This document shows, piece by piece, positions 6,452 to 12,889 of a stretch of 13,704 nucleotides of DNA. Positions within the stretch are counted from its first letter, which is position 1. The number at the start of each line of letters is the position of its first letter. Under the pieces are notes generated by a model, which was not told where the DNA came from, did not search any database, and saw only the letters and a list, made by a program, of their open reading frames with translations. The translations under genes were made by a program, and so were the position numbers. The stretch is taken from contig URNI01000052.1 of the NCBI GenBank assembly GCA_900549135.1, forward strand, positions 1 to 13,704, written 5' to 3'. The stretch comes from an uncultured Collinsella sp. Its GTDB lineage: Bacteria; Actinomycetota; Coriobacteriia; Coriobacteriales; Coriobacteriaceae.

Positions 6452-7855
6452 TTAGAAGTCGGCGTTGCCCACGGTGCGCGGGTGCGGCAGGACGTCGCGG
6501 ATGTTGCCCACGCCGGTCAGATACATGACCAAGCGCTCGAAGCCCAGACCGTAGCCGGCGTGCTTGCAGGAACCGTAGCGGCGCAGGTCAAGGTAGTACT
6601 TGTACTGCTCGGGATTCATGCCCAGGTCCTTGATGCGGGCCTCGAGCAGATCCAGGCGCTCCTCGCGCTGGGAGCCGCCGATAATCTCGCCGATACCGGG
6701 AACCAGGCAGTCGGCGGCGGCGACGGTCTTGCCGTCCTCGTTCATGCGCATGTAGAACGCCTTGATCTCGGCCGGGTAGTCGGTCACGAAGGTCGGGCGC
6801 TTAAAGTGCTCCTCGGTCAGGAAGCGCTCGTGCTCGGTCTGCAGGTCGATGCCCCAGCTGACGGGGTAATCAAACTGGTGGCCAGCAGCGACTGCCTGCT
6901 CCAGGATCTCGACGGCCTCGGTGTAGGTAACGCGGGCAAAGTCGGAGTTGGCGACATGGTCCAGGCGCTCGAGCAGACCCTTGTCCACAAACTTGTTGAG
7001 CATATTGAGCTCGTCGGGGCAGGTTGCCATAACGTCCTTGAGGACGTACTTGAGCATGGCCTCGGCGTTATCCATGTAGTCGTTCAGGTCGGCAAAGGCC
7101 ATCTCGGGCTCGATCATCCAAAACTCGGCGGCGTGGCGCGTGGTGTTGGAGTTCTCGGCACGGAAGGTGGGGCCAAAGGTGTACACGTCGCCAAAGGCCA
7201 TGGCAAAGTTCTCGGCATTGAGCTGGCCGGACACGGTGAGGCTCGCATGCTTGCCAAAGAAGTCCTGGCTCCAGTCGACCTCGCCGGACTCGGTGAGGGG
7301 CGGATTTTTGGGGTCGAGCGTGGTCACGCGGAACATCTCGCCGGCGCCCTCGCAGTCACTCGTGGTGATGATGGGGGTGTTGACGTAGACAAAGCCCTGC
7401 TCCTGGAAGAAGCGGTGGATGGCGGCAGCCGCGACAGAGCGGATGCGGAACACGGCGCGGAACAGGTTGGTGCGCGGGCGCAGGTGCTGATGGGTGCGCA
7501 GGAACTCGACGGTTGCGCGCTTCTTCTGCAGCGGGTAATCCGGGGCGCTGACGCCCTCGACCTCGATGGAGGTGGCAGAAAGCTCGAAAGGCTGGGGCGC
7601 ATCGGGGGTCAGCTTGACGGTGCCGGTGCAAATGAGTGCGGCCGAGACGTTTTGATGGGCGATCTCGTCGTAGTTGTCGAGTGCCTCGCGGTTCATGACG
7701 ACCTGCAGGTCGCGGAAGCAGCTGCCGTCGTTGAGCGTAACAAAGCCAAAGTTCTTCATGTCGCGGACGGACTTGACCCAGCCGGCGACGGTGACGGTCT
7801 GGCCGCCGAGCGACTCGGCATCGGCATAGAGCTGCGCGATTTTGGTGCGGTTCAC
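6452..7855 (-). CDS. asnS: Asparagine--tRNA ligase (class II, AsnRS)
   Basis: Charges tRNA-Asn with asparagine using ATP, in the cytoplasm. The 467 residues begin with an OB-fold anticodon-binding domain (about 20-105: VTVAGWVKSVRDMKNFGFVTLNDGS). Then follow the HLRPRT stretch (124-129), motif 1 region (about 143-161), motif 2 FRAENSNTTRHAAEFWMIEPE starting at 231, and motif 3 at the C terminus (432-467: GYGLGFERLVMYLTGV, NIRDV, PRTVGNADF). The ending PRT.GNA.F is characteristic of AsnRS rather than AspRS. The frame stays open far upstream. ATG codons at 7891 and 7867 are possible, but GGGAGGA lies just after the second ATG and 3-4 bases before a GTG at 7853-7855. Starting there gives 467 residues, matching the usual length (E. 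coli about 466). It has its own promoter and terminator. Confidence 0.95.
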   Translation of the reverse strand: MNRTKIAQLYADAESLGGQTVTVAGWVKSVRDMKNFGFVTLNDGSCFRDLQVVMNREALDNYDEIAHQNVSAALICTGTVKLTPDAPQPFELSATSIEVEGVSAPDYPLQKKRATVEFLRTHQHLRPRTNLFRAVFRIRSVAAAAIHRFFQEQGFVYVNTPIITTSDCEGAGEMFRVTTLDPKNPPLTESGEVDWSQDFFGKHASLTVSGQLNAENFAMAFGDVYTFGPTFRAENSNTTRHAAEFWMIEPEMAFADLNDYMDNAEAMLKYVLKDVMATCPDELNMLNKFVDKGLLERLDHVANSDFARVTYTEAVEILEQAVAAGHQFDYPVSWGIDLQTEHERFLTEEHFKRPTFVTDYPAEIKAFYMRMNEDGKTVAAADCLVPGIGEIIGGSQREERLDLLEARIKDLGMNPEQYKYYLDLRRYGSCKHAGYGLGFERLVMYLTGVGNIRDVLPHPRTVGNADF

Positions 7856-7901
7856 GTATCCTCCCATAACGGTTGAATGATAGTTATCCATACAGTTCGA
7901 T

Positions 7902-7910
7902 ATTCTAGCA
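7902..7910 (-). promoter_or_regulatory. Candidate extended -10 promoter of asnS
   Basis: On the minus strand TGC-TAGAAT (7902-7910) is an extended -10 element. The -35 region is poor, as is common with extended -10 promoters. Transcription would start near 7895, leaving a leader of about 40 bases before the GTG start. It would then start close to, or just upstream of, the ATG at 7889-7891. Confidence 0.5.
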
Positions 7911-7965
7911 GCTCGGCTCATTTGAGCTATACAGATAAGGCATTGGCGGGATGGTTTTTCAAACG

Positions 7966-7999
7966 AAAAGCGCCCGCGGCCAAATGGTCGCGGGCGCTT
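7966..7999 (-). terminator. Intrinsic terminator of the PTS EIIA gene
   Basis: Arms AAGCGCCCGCG (7968-7978) and CGCGGGCGCTT (7989-7999) pair perfectly. The stem extends by GCC/GGT (one G-U) to a 4-base AAAT loop, 14 bp in all. On the minus strand it ends in TTTT. It lies 37 bases after the EIIA stop codon and upstream of the asnS promoter. Confidence 0.88.
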
Positions 8000-8036
8000 G
8001 ACGAGGTGCCTTTTGGCTGTGTGGCGTGGGGCCTGG

Positions 8037-8600
8037 CTACTTGGTCTTGGCAACCAGCAGCGGGTCGCCAAGCTTGACGAGCGGGTTGCCGCCGATAAGC
8101 GTTCCAGACTCACCGACATGGTCGATGCTCTTAAGACGATCGAGCTCGGAGACGATGACGGTCACGATGTCCTCGTGACCAGCGGCCTTAATGGCCTCGC
8201 GGTCGAAGCTGATGAGCGGCTGGCCTGCCTTGACCACATCGCCCATCTCGACAAAGCGGGCAAAACCCTTGCCGTTCATTTCCACGGTGCCCAGGCCAAC
8301 ATGGATGAACACGCGCAGGCCGTCCTCGGTGATCATGCCGATGGAGTGGTTGGTGACAGTGGTGGCACCGATGCGGCCGTTGGCGGGCGCATAGATGGTG
8401 CCGGTAATGGGCTCGATGCCATAGCCCTGGCCAAGCATGCCCGAGGCGATCGTCTCGTCGGGAACCTCGTCCAGGTTGACGAGCACGCCGTTGACGGGGG
8501 CATAGATGACGCCTTCGCGGGTAGCGAAGCTTGCTGCGGGCGGAACGGACGCCTCGCCGGTCGAGGTGAAGGTGGACTTAAGCGAATCGAGCAGACCCAT
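8037..8600 (-). CDS. PTS glucose-family EIIA component (Crr-like)
   Basis: A soluble phosphocarrier that takes phosphate from HPr and passes it to an EIIB domain in sugar uptake. It may also act as a regulatory signal. The 187 residues cover a single EIIA(Glc) domain: PVNGVLVNLDEVPDETIASGMLGQGYGIEP, then TNHSIGM with H85 and DGLRVFIHVGLGTVEMNGKGF with H100. By comparison with E. coli Crr (H75 and H90), H100 is the phosphorylated residue and H85 its partner. The frame is open to 8681, but the ATG at 8598-8600 has GGAGG 5 bases upstream and begins the conserved MGLLDSLK. It stands alone, with no EIIB or EIIC next to it, so it probably serves several permeases, perhaps including the EIIC at the right edge. 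Confidence 0.92.
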   Translation of the reverse strand: MGLLDSLKSTFTSTGEASVPPAASFATREGVIYAPVNGVLVNLDEVPDETIASGMLGQGYGIEPITGTIYAPANGRIGATTVTNHSIGMITEDGLRVFIHVGLGTVEMNGKGFARFVEMGDVVKAGQPLISFDREAIKAAGHEDIVTVIVSELDRLKSIDHVGESGTLIGGNPLVKLGDPLLVAKTK

Positions 8601-8647
8601 AGTTGCCTCCAACTTAAATAGGCGCATATCGCGCGTTTGGTTTGCCG

Positions 8648-8664
8648 GAAACGTTTCACATGTG
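8648..8664. promoter_or_regulatory. Adjoining palindromes GAAACGTTTC and CACATGTG: candidate operator for EIIA
   Basis: Two perfect palindromes share one base (8648-8657 and 8657-8664). They lie about 50 bases upstream of the EIIA ATG, in its leader. The first has the central AACGTT symmetry typical of LacI-family and catabolite (cre-like) sites. A site of this kind before a sugar-PTS gene is plausible. The regulator is unknown. Confidence 0.4.
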
Positions 8665-8683
8665 TTTCGCGGCTTGGTCAACG

Positions 8684-8712
8684 CCCCTATTCTACGCTGC
8701 TCAACGATACCT
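8684..8712 (-). promoter_or_regulatory. Candidate promoter of the EIIA gene
   Basis: On the minus strand TTCAGA (about 8707-8712) and TAGAAT (about 8684-8689) are spaced 17 bases. The -10 is good and the -35 matches four of six consensus positions. The leader would be about 75-80 bases and would include the palindromes at 8648-8664. Confidence 0.4.
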
Positions 8713-8728
8713 CTGAACTGGGATTATG

Positions 8729-8738
8729 TGATATATCA
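8729..8738. promoter_or_regulatory. 10-bp palindrome TGATATATCA in the divergent intergenic region
   Basis: A perfect palindrome between the divergent EIIA and hydrolase promoters, about 60 bases upstream of the hydrolase -35. It is a possible regulator site, but AT-rich palindromes of this length also occur by chance. Confidence 0.25.
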
Positions 8739-8796
8739 GTTGAAGGGAAACTTATTGCCGGAGTGTTTCTGCGCCACGGGTTCAAGTGGGGTACGC

Positions 8797-8824
8797 TTGA
8801 AGGCGAAAAACAAGGGCGCATAAT
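8797..8824 (+). promoter_or_regulatory. Candidate promoter of the alpha/beta hydrolase gene
   Basis: TTGAAG (8797-8802) and CATAAT (8819-8824) with a 16-base spacer. Transcription would start near 8831, immediately before the ribosome binding site AAGGGAG (8832-8838), so the leader would be very short. The match to consensus is good. Confidence 0.5.
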
Positions 8825-8843
8825 TTGCGCGAAGGGAGCACAT

Positions 8844-9743
8844 ATGATTGTCGAGAACCATGCGCTGTGGGGCGAGGAGCCGACCGAGGATTATCCGGCG
8901 ACGTTTACGTATTTGGGTGCCGAGCCGTTGCCCGATAAACCGAATGGCCGCCGCCCCGCGGTGATTATCTGTGGCGGAGGTGCGTTTACGCATATCGCTC
9001 CGCATGAGCAGGACCCGGTGGCGTTTGCGTTTTTGGATCACGGTTACCAGGCCTTTGTGCTCAACTATGTCACGAGTTCTACGGGTGACGTGAGCTTTCC
9101 GCACCCCCAGGCAGATCTTGCCAAGATGGTCGCCACGGTGCGCGCCAACGCCGACGAGTGGCATGTCGATCCTAAGCGCGTGTGCGTCGTGGGATTCTCG
9201 GCGGGCGGCATGATCTGTGCCTCGCTGGCAACGCAATGGAAGACTGGTCCCTTCGCGGGCCTGGCAGGGGCGCGTCCGGACGACATTCGTCCCGATGCCG
9301 TGGTGCTGGGCTATCCATTGCTCGACTTTGCCTATGTGCGCGACATGCAGACGCGCGATCCGCGCATTGACTTGCGCGTGCCCAAGACGGGCGGCAAGAC
9401 GGGGCGCGATTTGCTCAACGACTACCTGTCGATGGTGACGGGCGGCGAGGCAACTGACGAGCATTTGGCCGATATCTGCCCCACCACGCATGTTTCGCGT
9501 CAGATGCCACCGACCTTTGTGTGGGGCGTGTCCGACGACAAGACGGCGCCGATCGCGCAGGTCTACCCGTTTGCGCAGCGCATGGCCGAGGAGGGCGTTG
9601 CATGCGAGATGCACGTCTTCGACCAGGGCGGTCACGGCCTTTCGCTCGGCAACGCCAACACCGCGGTCGACAACGAGGACAAGCAGGTGGCAGTCCGTCC
9701 CTGGATTCGCCTAGCCTTCCGCTTCCTGGAGCGCCATCTGTAA
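8844..9743 (+). CDS. Alpha/beta hydrolase, esterase-like (BD-FAE / acetyl-xylan-esterase-type)
   Basis: A 299-residue cytoplasmic hydrolase with no signal peptide. The oxyanion-hole region reads ICGGGAFTHIAPHEQDPVAFAFLDHGYQAFVLNY (42-75). The nucleophile elbow is GFSAGG with S119. The acid is probably D231 or D232 (WGVSDDKTAP) and the base H264 (GGHGLS). This order and spacing fit the esterase group related to acetyl-xylan esterases and BD-FAE proteins; the natural substrate (an acylated sugar or other ester) is not shown by sequence. The frame is open back to 8637, but the ATG at 8844-8846 has AAGGGAG 5 bases upstream and opens the family-like part. Upstream codons look non-coding and contain the promoter. 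It is monocistronic, followed by a strong hairpin at 9773-9835. Confidence 0.88.
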   Translation: MIVENHALWGEEPTEDYPATFTYLGAEPLPDKPNGRRPAVIICGGGAFTHIAPHEQDPVAFAFLDHGYQAFVLNYVTSSTGDVSFPHPQADLAKMVATVRANADEWHVDPKRVCVVGFSAGGMICASLATQWKTGPFAGLAGARPDDIRPDAVVLGYPLLDFAYVRDMQTRDPRIDLRVPKTGGKTGRDLLNDYLSMVTGGEATDEHLADICPTTHVSRQMPPTFVWGVSDDKTAPIAQVYPFAQRMAEEGVACEMHVFDQGGHGLSLGNANTAVDNEDKQVAVRPWIRLAFRFLERHL

Positions 9744-9772
9744 GAGTCCCGGCATCCCAGCCCTTCAATAAC

Positions 9773-9853
9773 TTGCGGTGAAATAGTTCCTATCTGGGGC
9801 ATCAACCAGTCCATCCAGGAACTATTCCACCGCAACTTCGTTTTTGATGCCCC
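9773..9853 (+). other. Structured element with interleaved stems (A-B-A'-B'); possible terminator of the hydrolase
   Basis: A: TTGCGGTGAAATAGTTCCT (9773-9791) pairs with A' at 9817-9835 over 19 bases with one mismatch. B: GGGGCATCAA (9796-9805), inside the A loop, pairs perfectly with B': TTGATGCCCC (9844-9853), outside it. If formed in RNA, this is an H-type pseudoknot topology. The A hairpin is followed after 5 bases by TTTTT (9841-9845), so it could end the hydrolase transcript, 30 bases past the stop codon. The other possibility is two overlapping pieces of a dispersed palindromic repeat. Confidence 0.55.
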
Positions 9854-9857
9854 GCCC

Positions 9858-10056
9858 GGAAACTGCACCCCAGTTTTGCCTTTCAAGGTGGGACGCAGTT
9901 TCCCATAGGGCCTCGACTGGGAAAGTGCGTCCCGTTTCGAGTGGGGATTCCGGGATGCATTTCCGTAAGAGGCCTGTTTGGGAAACCATATCCCGTTTTG
10001 AGCCAGAATTCTGGGATGTAGTTTCCCCGAGAGGCCTCATCGGGAAACTATGGCCC
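9858..10056. repeat. About 3.5 tandem 61-62-base imperfect palindromes
   Basis: Three full units have left arms GGGACGCAGTTTCCC (9890-9904), GGGATGCATTTCC (9952-9964) and GGGATGTAGTTTCCC (10013-10027). Their right arms are GGGAAAGTGCGTCCC (9919-9933), GGGAAACCATATCCC (9980-9994) and GGGAAACTATGGCCC (10042-10056). Each loop is 14-15 bases and contains GGCCT. A fourth, left-truncated unit contributes only a right arm (9858-9871). The period is 62, then 61. The units are diverged, with arm changes only partly compensated. No gene is supported here. Most of the 9744-10214 gap is accounted for by this array, the preceding structured element and the feoAB promoter region. Confidence 0.75.
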
Positions 10057-10095
10057 TGAACTCTCCTGCCTGTCCCCATTGCGCCAATCTGCTGA

Positions 10096-10125
10096 TTGAA
10101 CGTCGTTGTGTGTTCACGCTATCAT
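10096..10125 (+). promoter_or_regulatory. Candidate promoter of feoAB
   Basis: TTGAAC (10096-10101) and TATCAT (10120-10125) with an 18-base spacer. Transcription would start near 10132, just upstream of the tandem 17-base repeat, so a protein bound there would block the transcript early. Confidence 0.5.
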
Positions 10126-10139
10126 GTAAGTTTAAAATT

Positions 10140-10173
10140 GGTTAGCCATGGCAAACGGTTAGCCAAGGTAAAC
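10140..10173 (+). promoter_or_regulatory. Tandem 17-base repeat resembling DtxR/IdeR-type iron boxes
   Basis: GGTTAGCCATGGCAAAC (10140-10156) is followed directly by GGTTAGCCAAGGTAAAC (10157-10173). Each is itself a partial inverted repeat around AT or AA (GTTAGCC/GGCAAAC, 6 of 7 paired in the first copy). The left half GGTTAGCC equals one half of the classical DtxR operator; the right half diverges. Placed between the feoAB promoter and its ribosome binding site, it is well suited for iron-dependent repression. The regulator itself is not in the window. Confidence 0.55.
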
Positions 10174-10214
10174 TAAATGCAACGCCCTGTGGGCGTCGGG
10201 GGAGGAACACGGAC

Positions 10215-12575
10215 GTGAAGCTCGATACGCTCGAGATCGGAAAAGACGCCGTTGTCGCATCGGTGGCATCGGACGATCAGGCACTCCGACAGCATATTTT
10301 GGACATGGGTCTAACGCCGGGCACCGAAGTCACCATGATGAAGTACGCCCCCATGGGCGACCCGCTCGAGATTCGCCTGCGTGGCTACGAGTTGACACTG
10401 CGCAAGGACGATGCCGCTCGCATCGAGCTTGTGGGTATTCACGACACCGATACGGGTCCGCGCGCTAACGCCGCAATCGGCACGACGGAGCATCCGGCCC
10501 TGGGCGAGGGGGCGTATTCGCCCCGTGCGGCAAAGACGGCCGTGCCCGAGGGCGCGCCGCTGCACTTTGCCCTCGCCGGCAACCAAAACTGCGGCAAGAC
10601 CACGTTATTCAACCAGCTGACGGGCTCCAACCAGCACGTCGGTAACTTTCCCGGCGTGACGGTCGACCGCAAAGATGGCACCATCCGTAACCATCCCGAG
10701 GCGAGCGTTACCGACCTGCCTGGCATTTACTCCCTGTCGCCGTACACAGGCGAAGAGGTCGTGAGCCGTCAGTTCATCCTCGACGAGCGCCCGGACGCCA
10801 TCATCGACATCATTGACGCTACCAACATCGAGCGTAACCTGTACCTGACACTGCAGCTCATGGAGCTCGACCGCCCCATGGTCATCGCGCTCAACATGAT
10901 GGACGAGGTGACCGCCAACGGCGGCGCCGTGGACGTCAACCTGCTCGAGAGCCTGTTGGGTGTGCCCGTTGTTCCCATTAGCGCTGCCCGCAACGAGGGT
11001 ATCGGCGAGCTGGTGGATCACGCCTTGCACGTGGCGCGGTTCCGCGAGCGCCCCGGTCGCCTGGACTTTTGCGCGCCCGACGGTCCGGACGGCGGTGCGC
11101 TGCATCGCTGCATCCACGGTATTGCTAACCTGATCGAGGACCATGCCGTGACGGCGCACATCCCGGTGCGCTTTGCGGCGACCAAGCTGGTCGAGGGCGA
11201 TGAGCTGGTAACCGAGGCGCTTCACCTGGATCGCAATGAGCTCGACGCTATCGAGCACATCATCACCCAGATGGAGGGCGAGGCCGGCACCGACCGCCTA
11301 TCTGCGCTGGCCGATATGCGTTTTAGCTTTATCGGCGACGTGTGCGGGCGTTGCGTCGTCAAGCCGCACGAGAGCCGCGAGCACGTGCGCTCCGTCAAGA
11401 TTGACCGCATCCTGACAGGTCGTTACACAGCCATTCCGGCGTTTCTGGTGATCATGGGCCTCGTCTTTTGGCTGACGTTTGGCGTGATCGGCGCGGCGTT
11501 GCAGGGACTCATGGAGGACGGTATCGCTGCCATCATCGCCTCGGCCGATGCGGGCCTCAAGGCGTTCGGTACCAACGACGTGGTGCGCTCGCTGGCTGTC
11601 GACGGCGTGCTTACGGGCGTGGGCAGTGTGCTGACCTTCCTGCCGATTATCGTCGTGCTCTTTTTGTTCCTCTCCATTCTGGAAGACTCCGGATACATGG
11701 CGCGCGTGGCCTTTGTCATGGATAAGGTGTTGCGTCGCTTTGGCCTGTCGGGCCGCAGTTTCGTGCCCATGCTCGTCGGTTTTGGCTGCACCGTGCCGGC
11801 TATCATGTCGACCCGTACGCTCCCATCCGAGCACGACCGCAAGATGACGGTCATGCTCACGCCGTTTATGAGCTGCTCAGCCAAGCTGCCGGTTTACGGC
11901 TTGCTGTGCGGGGCGTTTTTCCCGCAGGCGACGGTTCCCGCCATGGTCTCGCTCTATCTGATCGGTATCGTGGTCGGCTGCGTCGCGGCTTTGGTGCTCA
12001 ACCGCACGGCATTTAAGGGCGACCCGGTGCCGTTTATCATGGAGCTCCCCAATTACCGCCTGCCGAGCGTCAAGACGACGGTGATGCTGGCATGGGATAA
12101 GGCCAAGGACTTCATCACCAAGGCCTTTACCATTATCTTTGCCGCGACCGTGGTCATCTGGTTCCTTCAGACGTTCGACATCCGCTTTAACGTGGTCGCC
12201 GACCAGTCGCAAAGCCTGCTTGCCGGTCTGGGTAGCATCATCGCGCCGGTGTTGGCCCCGCTCGGCTTTGGCGACTGGCGCGCCTCGACGGCGCTCGTCA
12301 CGGGGCTCATTGCCAAGGAGAGCGTCATCTCGACGCTCACGGTGCTTTTGGGCGCAACGTCGCCCGCGGCGCTGTCGACCATGTTTTCGCCGTTTACCGC
12401 CTACGTGTTCTTGGTCTTTACGTTGCTGTACCCGCCTTGTGTGGCGGCAATCGGCGCCGTCAAGAGCGAGTTGGGCGCACGCTATGCCGTGGCTGTATTC
12501 GCGTTTCAGGTGACGGTCGCCTGGATTGTGGCGTTTGTCGTGCATTCGGCGGGCATATTGCTGGGGTTGGCTTAG
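10215..12575 (+). CDS. feoB: Ferrous iron transport protein, FeoA-FeoB fusion
   Basis: Imports Fe(II) across the cytoplasmic membrane, with GTP hydrolysis by a cytoplasmic G domain. The 786 residues start with a FeoA-type SH3-like domain (about 1-75: ILDMGLTPGTEV, MGDPLEIRLRGYELTLRKDDA), then a 40-residue linker. The G domain follows: G1 GNQNCGKTT (122-130), G2 GVT (147-149), G3 DLPG (167-170), G4 NMMD (227-230), G5 SAAR (256-259). After a helical domain, membrane segments begin near residue 410, with gate motifs VGFGCTVPAIMSTRTLPSEHDR and SCSAKLPVYGLLCGAF in the first half and GLIAKESVISTLTVLLG and YPPCVAAIGAVKSE in the second. GTG is the start, with GGAGGA 8 bases upstream. No separate feoA or feoC is present. 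No clear terminator follows; the best candidate near 12579-12600 is weak. Confidence 0.95.
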   Translation: MKLDTLEIGKDAVVASVASDDQALRQHILDMGLTPGTEVTMMKYAPMGDPLEIRLRGYELTLRKDDAARIELVGIHDTDTGPRANAAIGTTEHPALGEGAYSPRAAKTAVPEGAPLHFALAGNQNCGKTTLFNQLTGSNQHVGNFPGVTVDRKDGTIRNHPEASVTDLPGIYSLSPYTGEEVVSRQFILDERPDAIIDIIDATNIERNLYLTLQLMELDRPMVIALNMMDEVTANGGAVDVNLLESLLGVPVVPISAARNEGIGELVDHALHVARFRERPGRLDFCAPDGPDGGALHRCIHGIANLIEDHAVTAHIPVRFAATKLVEGDELVTEALHLDRNELDAIEHIITQMEGEAGTDRLSALADMRFSFIGDVCGRCVVKPHESREHVRSVKIDRILTGRYTAIPAFLVIMGLVFWLTFGVIGAALQGLMEDGIAAIIASADAGLKAFGTNDVVRSLAVDGVLTGVGSVLTFLPIIVVLFLFLSILEDSGYMARVAFVMDKVLRRFGLSGRSFVPMLVGFGCTVPAIMSTRTLPSEHDRKMTVMLTPFMSCSAKLPVYGLLCGAFFPQATVPAMVSLYLIGIVVGCVAALVLNRTAFKGDPVPFIMELPNYRLPSVKTTVMLAWDKAKDFITKAFTIIFAATVVIWFLQTFDIRFNVVADQSQSLLAGLGSIIAPVLAPLGFGDWRASTALVTGLIAKESVISTLTVLLGATSPAALSTMFSPFTAYVFLVFTLLYPPCVAAIGAVKSELGARYAVAVFAFQVTVAWIVAFVVHSAGILLGLA

Positions 12576-12631
12576 GGGCGCGTTGATGCTCCGTACTTTT
12601 GGGCGAGCAACAATTCAATAAATATGAGCCA

Positions 12632-12738
12632 AAATACCGGCAATTGTCGGCCTGCGGGGACTGTCCTACACTGCAGATTGCCGTTCGCTGCCTATTTGCT
12701 GCCGTTTACGGATTCGTAAATACTTGCAATCGTCGGTC
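12632..12738. repeat. Imperfect 21-base direct repeat upstream of the EIIC gene
   Basis: AAATACCGGCAATTGTCGGCC-like sequence at 12632-12652 recurs at 12718-12738 with changes at five positions, 86 bases apart. The second copy overlaps the candidate -35 of the EIIC promoter. Two similar sites at this spacing would suit a regulator acting by looping or cooperative binding. The remainder of the 12576-12889 gap holds no gene. It includes a small GCGCAT/ATGCGC hairpin at about 12768-12782. Confidence 0.35.
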
Positions 12739-12754
12739 GATTTAACCGTATTAC
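12705..12754 (+). promoter_or_regulatory. Candidate promoter and operator of the EIIC gene
   Basis: TTTACG-gatt-CGTAAA (12705-12720) is a perfect 6-bp inverted repeat just upstream of TTGCAA (12724-12729), a possible -35. GTATTA/TATTAC at 12748-12754 is a weaker -10, spaced 18 or 19 bases. The position suits a sugar-responsive regulator. The leader would then be about 130 bases long. Confidence 0.35.
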
Positions 12755-12889
12755 GCGATGTCGATGCGCATTTTATGCGCCCCTTTCTACAATCACCTTG
12801 TTTCTATTGCCGAACATGTCTTCCGTTTCGCCTGTGTGGGGACGTGGGGTGCAATAGTTGTTTATGGAGGATCATTGAGGAGGGAATCG

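Noticed and set aside
6404..7876. Plus-strand open frame of 490 codons opposite asnS
   Set aside because: It is the antisense shadow of a clearly conserved asnS. Its product is low-complexity, rich in Gly/Val/Leu/Ala, with no motif or ribosome binding site.
8637..8843. N-terminal extension of the hydrolase
   Set aside because: The open frame runs through the divergent promoter region and the EIIA operator palindromes. The good ribosome binding site is at 8832-8838 before the ATG at 8844.
9858..10056. CRISPR array
   Set aside because: The units are adjacent diverged palindromes at 61-62 bases with no identical repeats, no unique spacers and no cas genes.
9822..10079. Small minus-strand gene of 85 codons in the palindromic array
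   Set aside because: It lies entirely on the repeats, has no convincing ribosome binding site, and its repetition simply follows the DNA repeat.
12579..12602. Terminator after feoAB
   Set aside because: Only a 5-bp stem (GGGGC/GCTCC with one G-U) followed by an interrupted T stretch. Too weak to call.
12864..12878. Four-codon upstream open frame (ATG GAG GAT CAT TGA) before EIIC
   Set aside because: It has no ribosome binding site of its own and probably arises by chance from the GGAGGAT and TGAGGAGG stretches.
12758..12889. N-terminal extension of the EIIC permease
   Set aside because: The upstream codons look non-coding and the strong AGGAGGG lies directly before the ATG at 12890.
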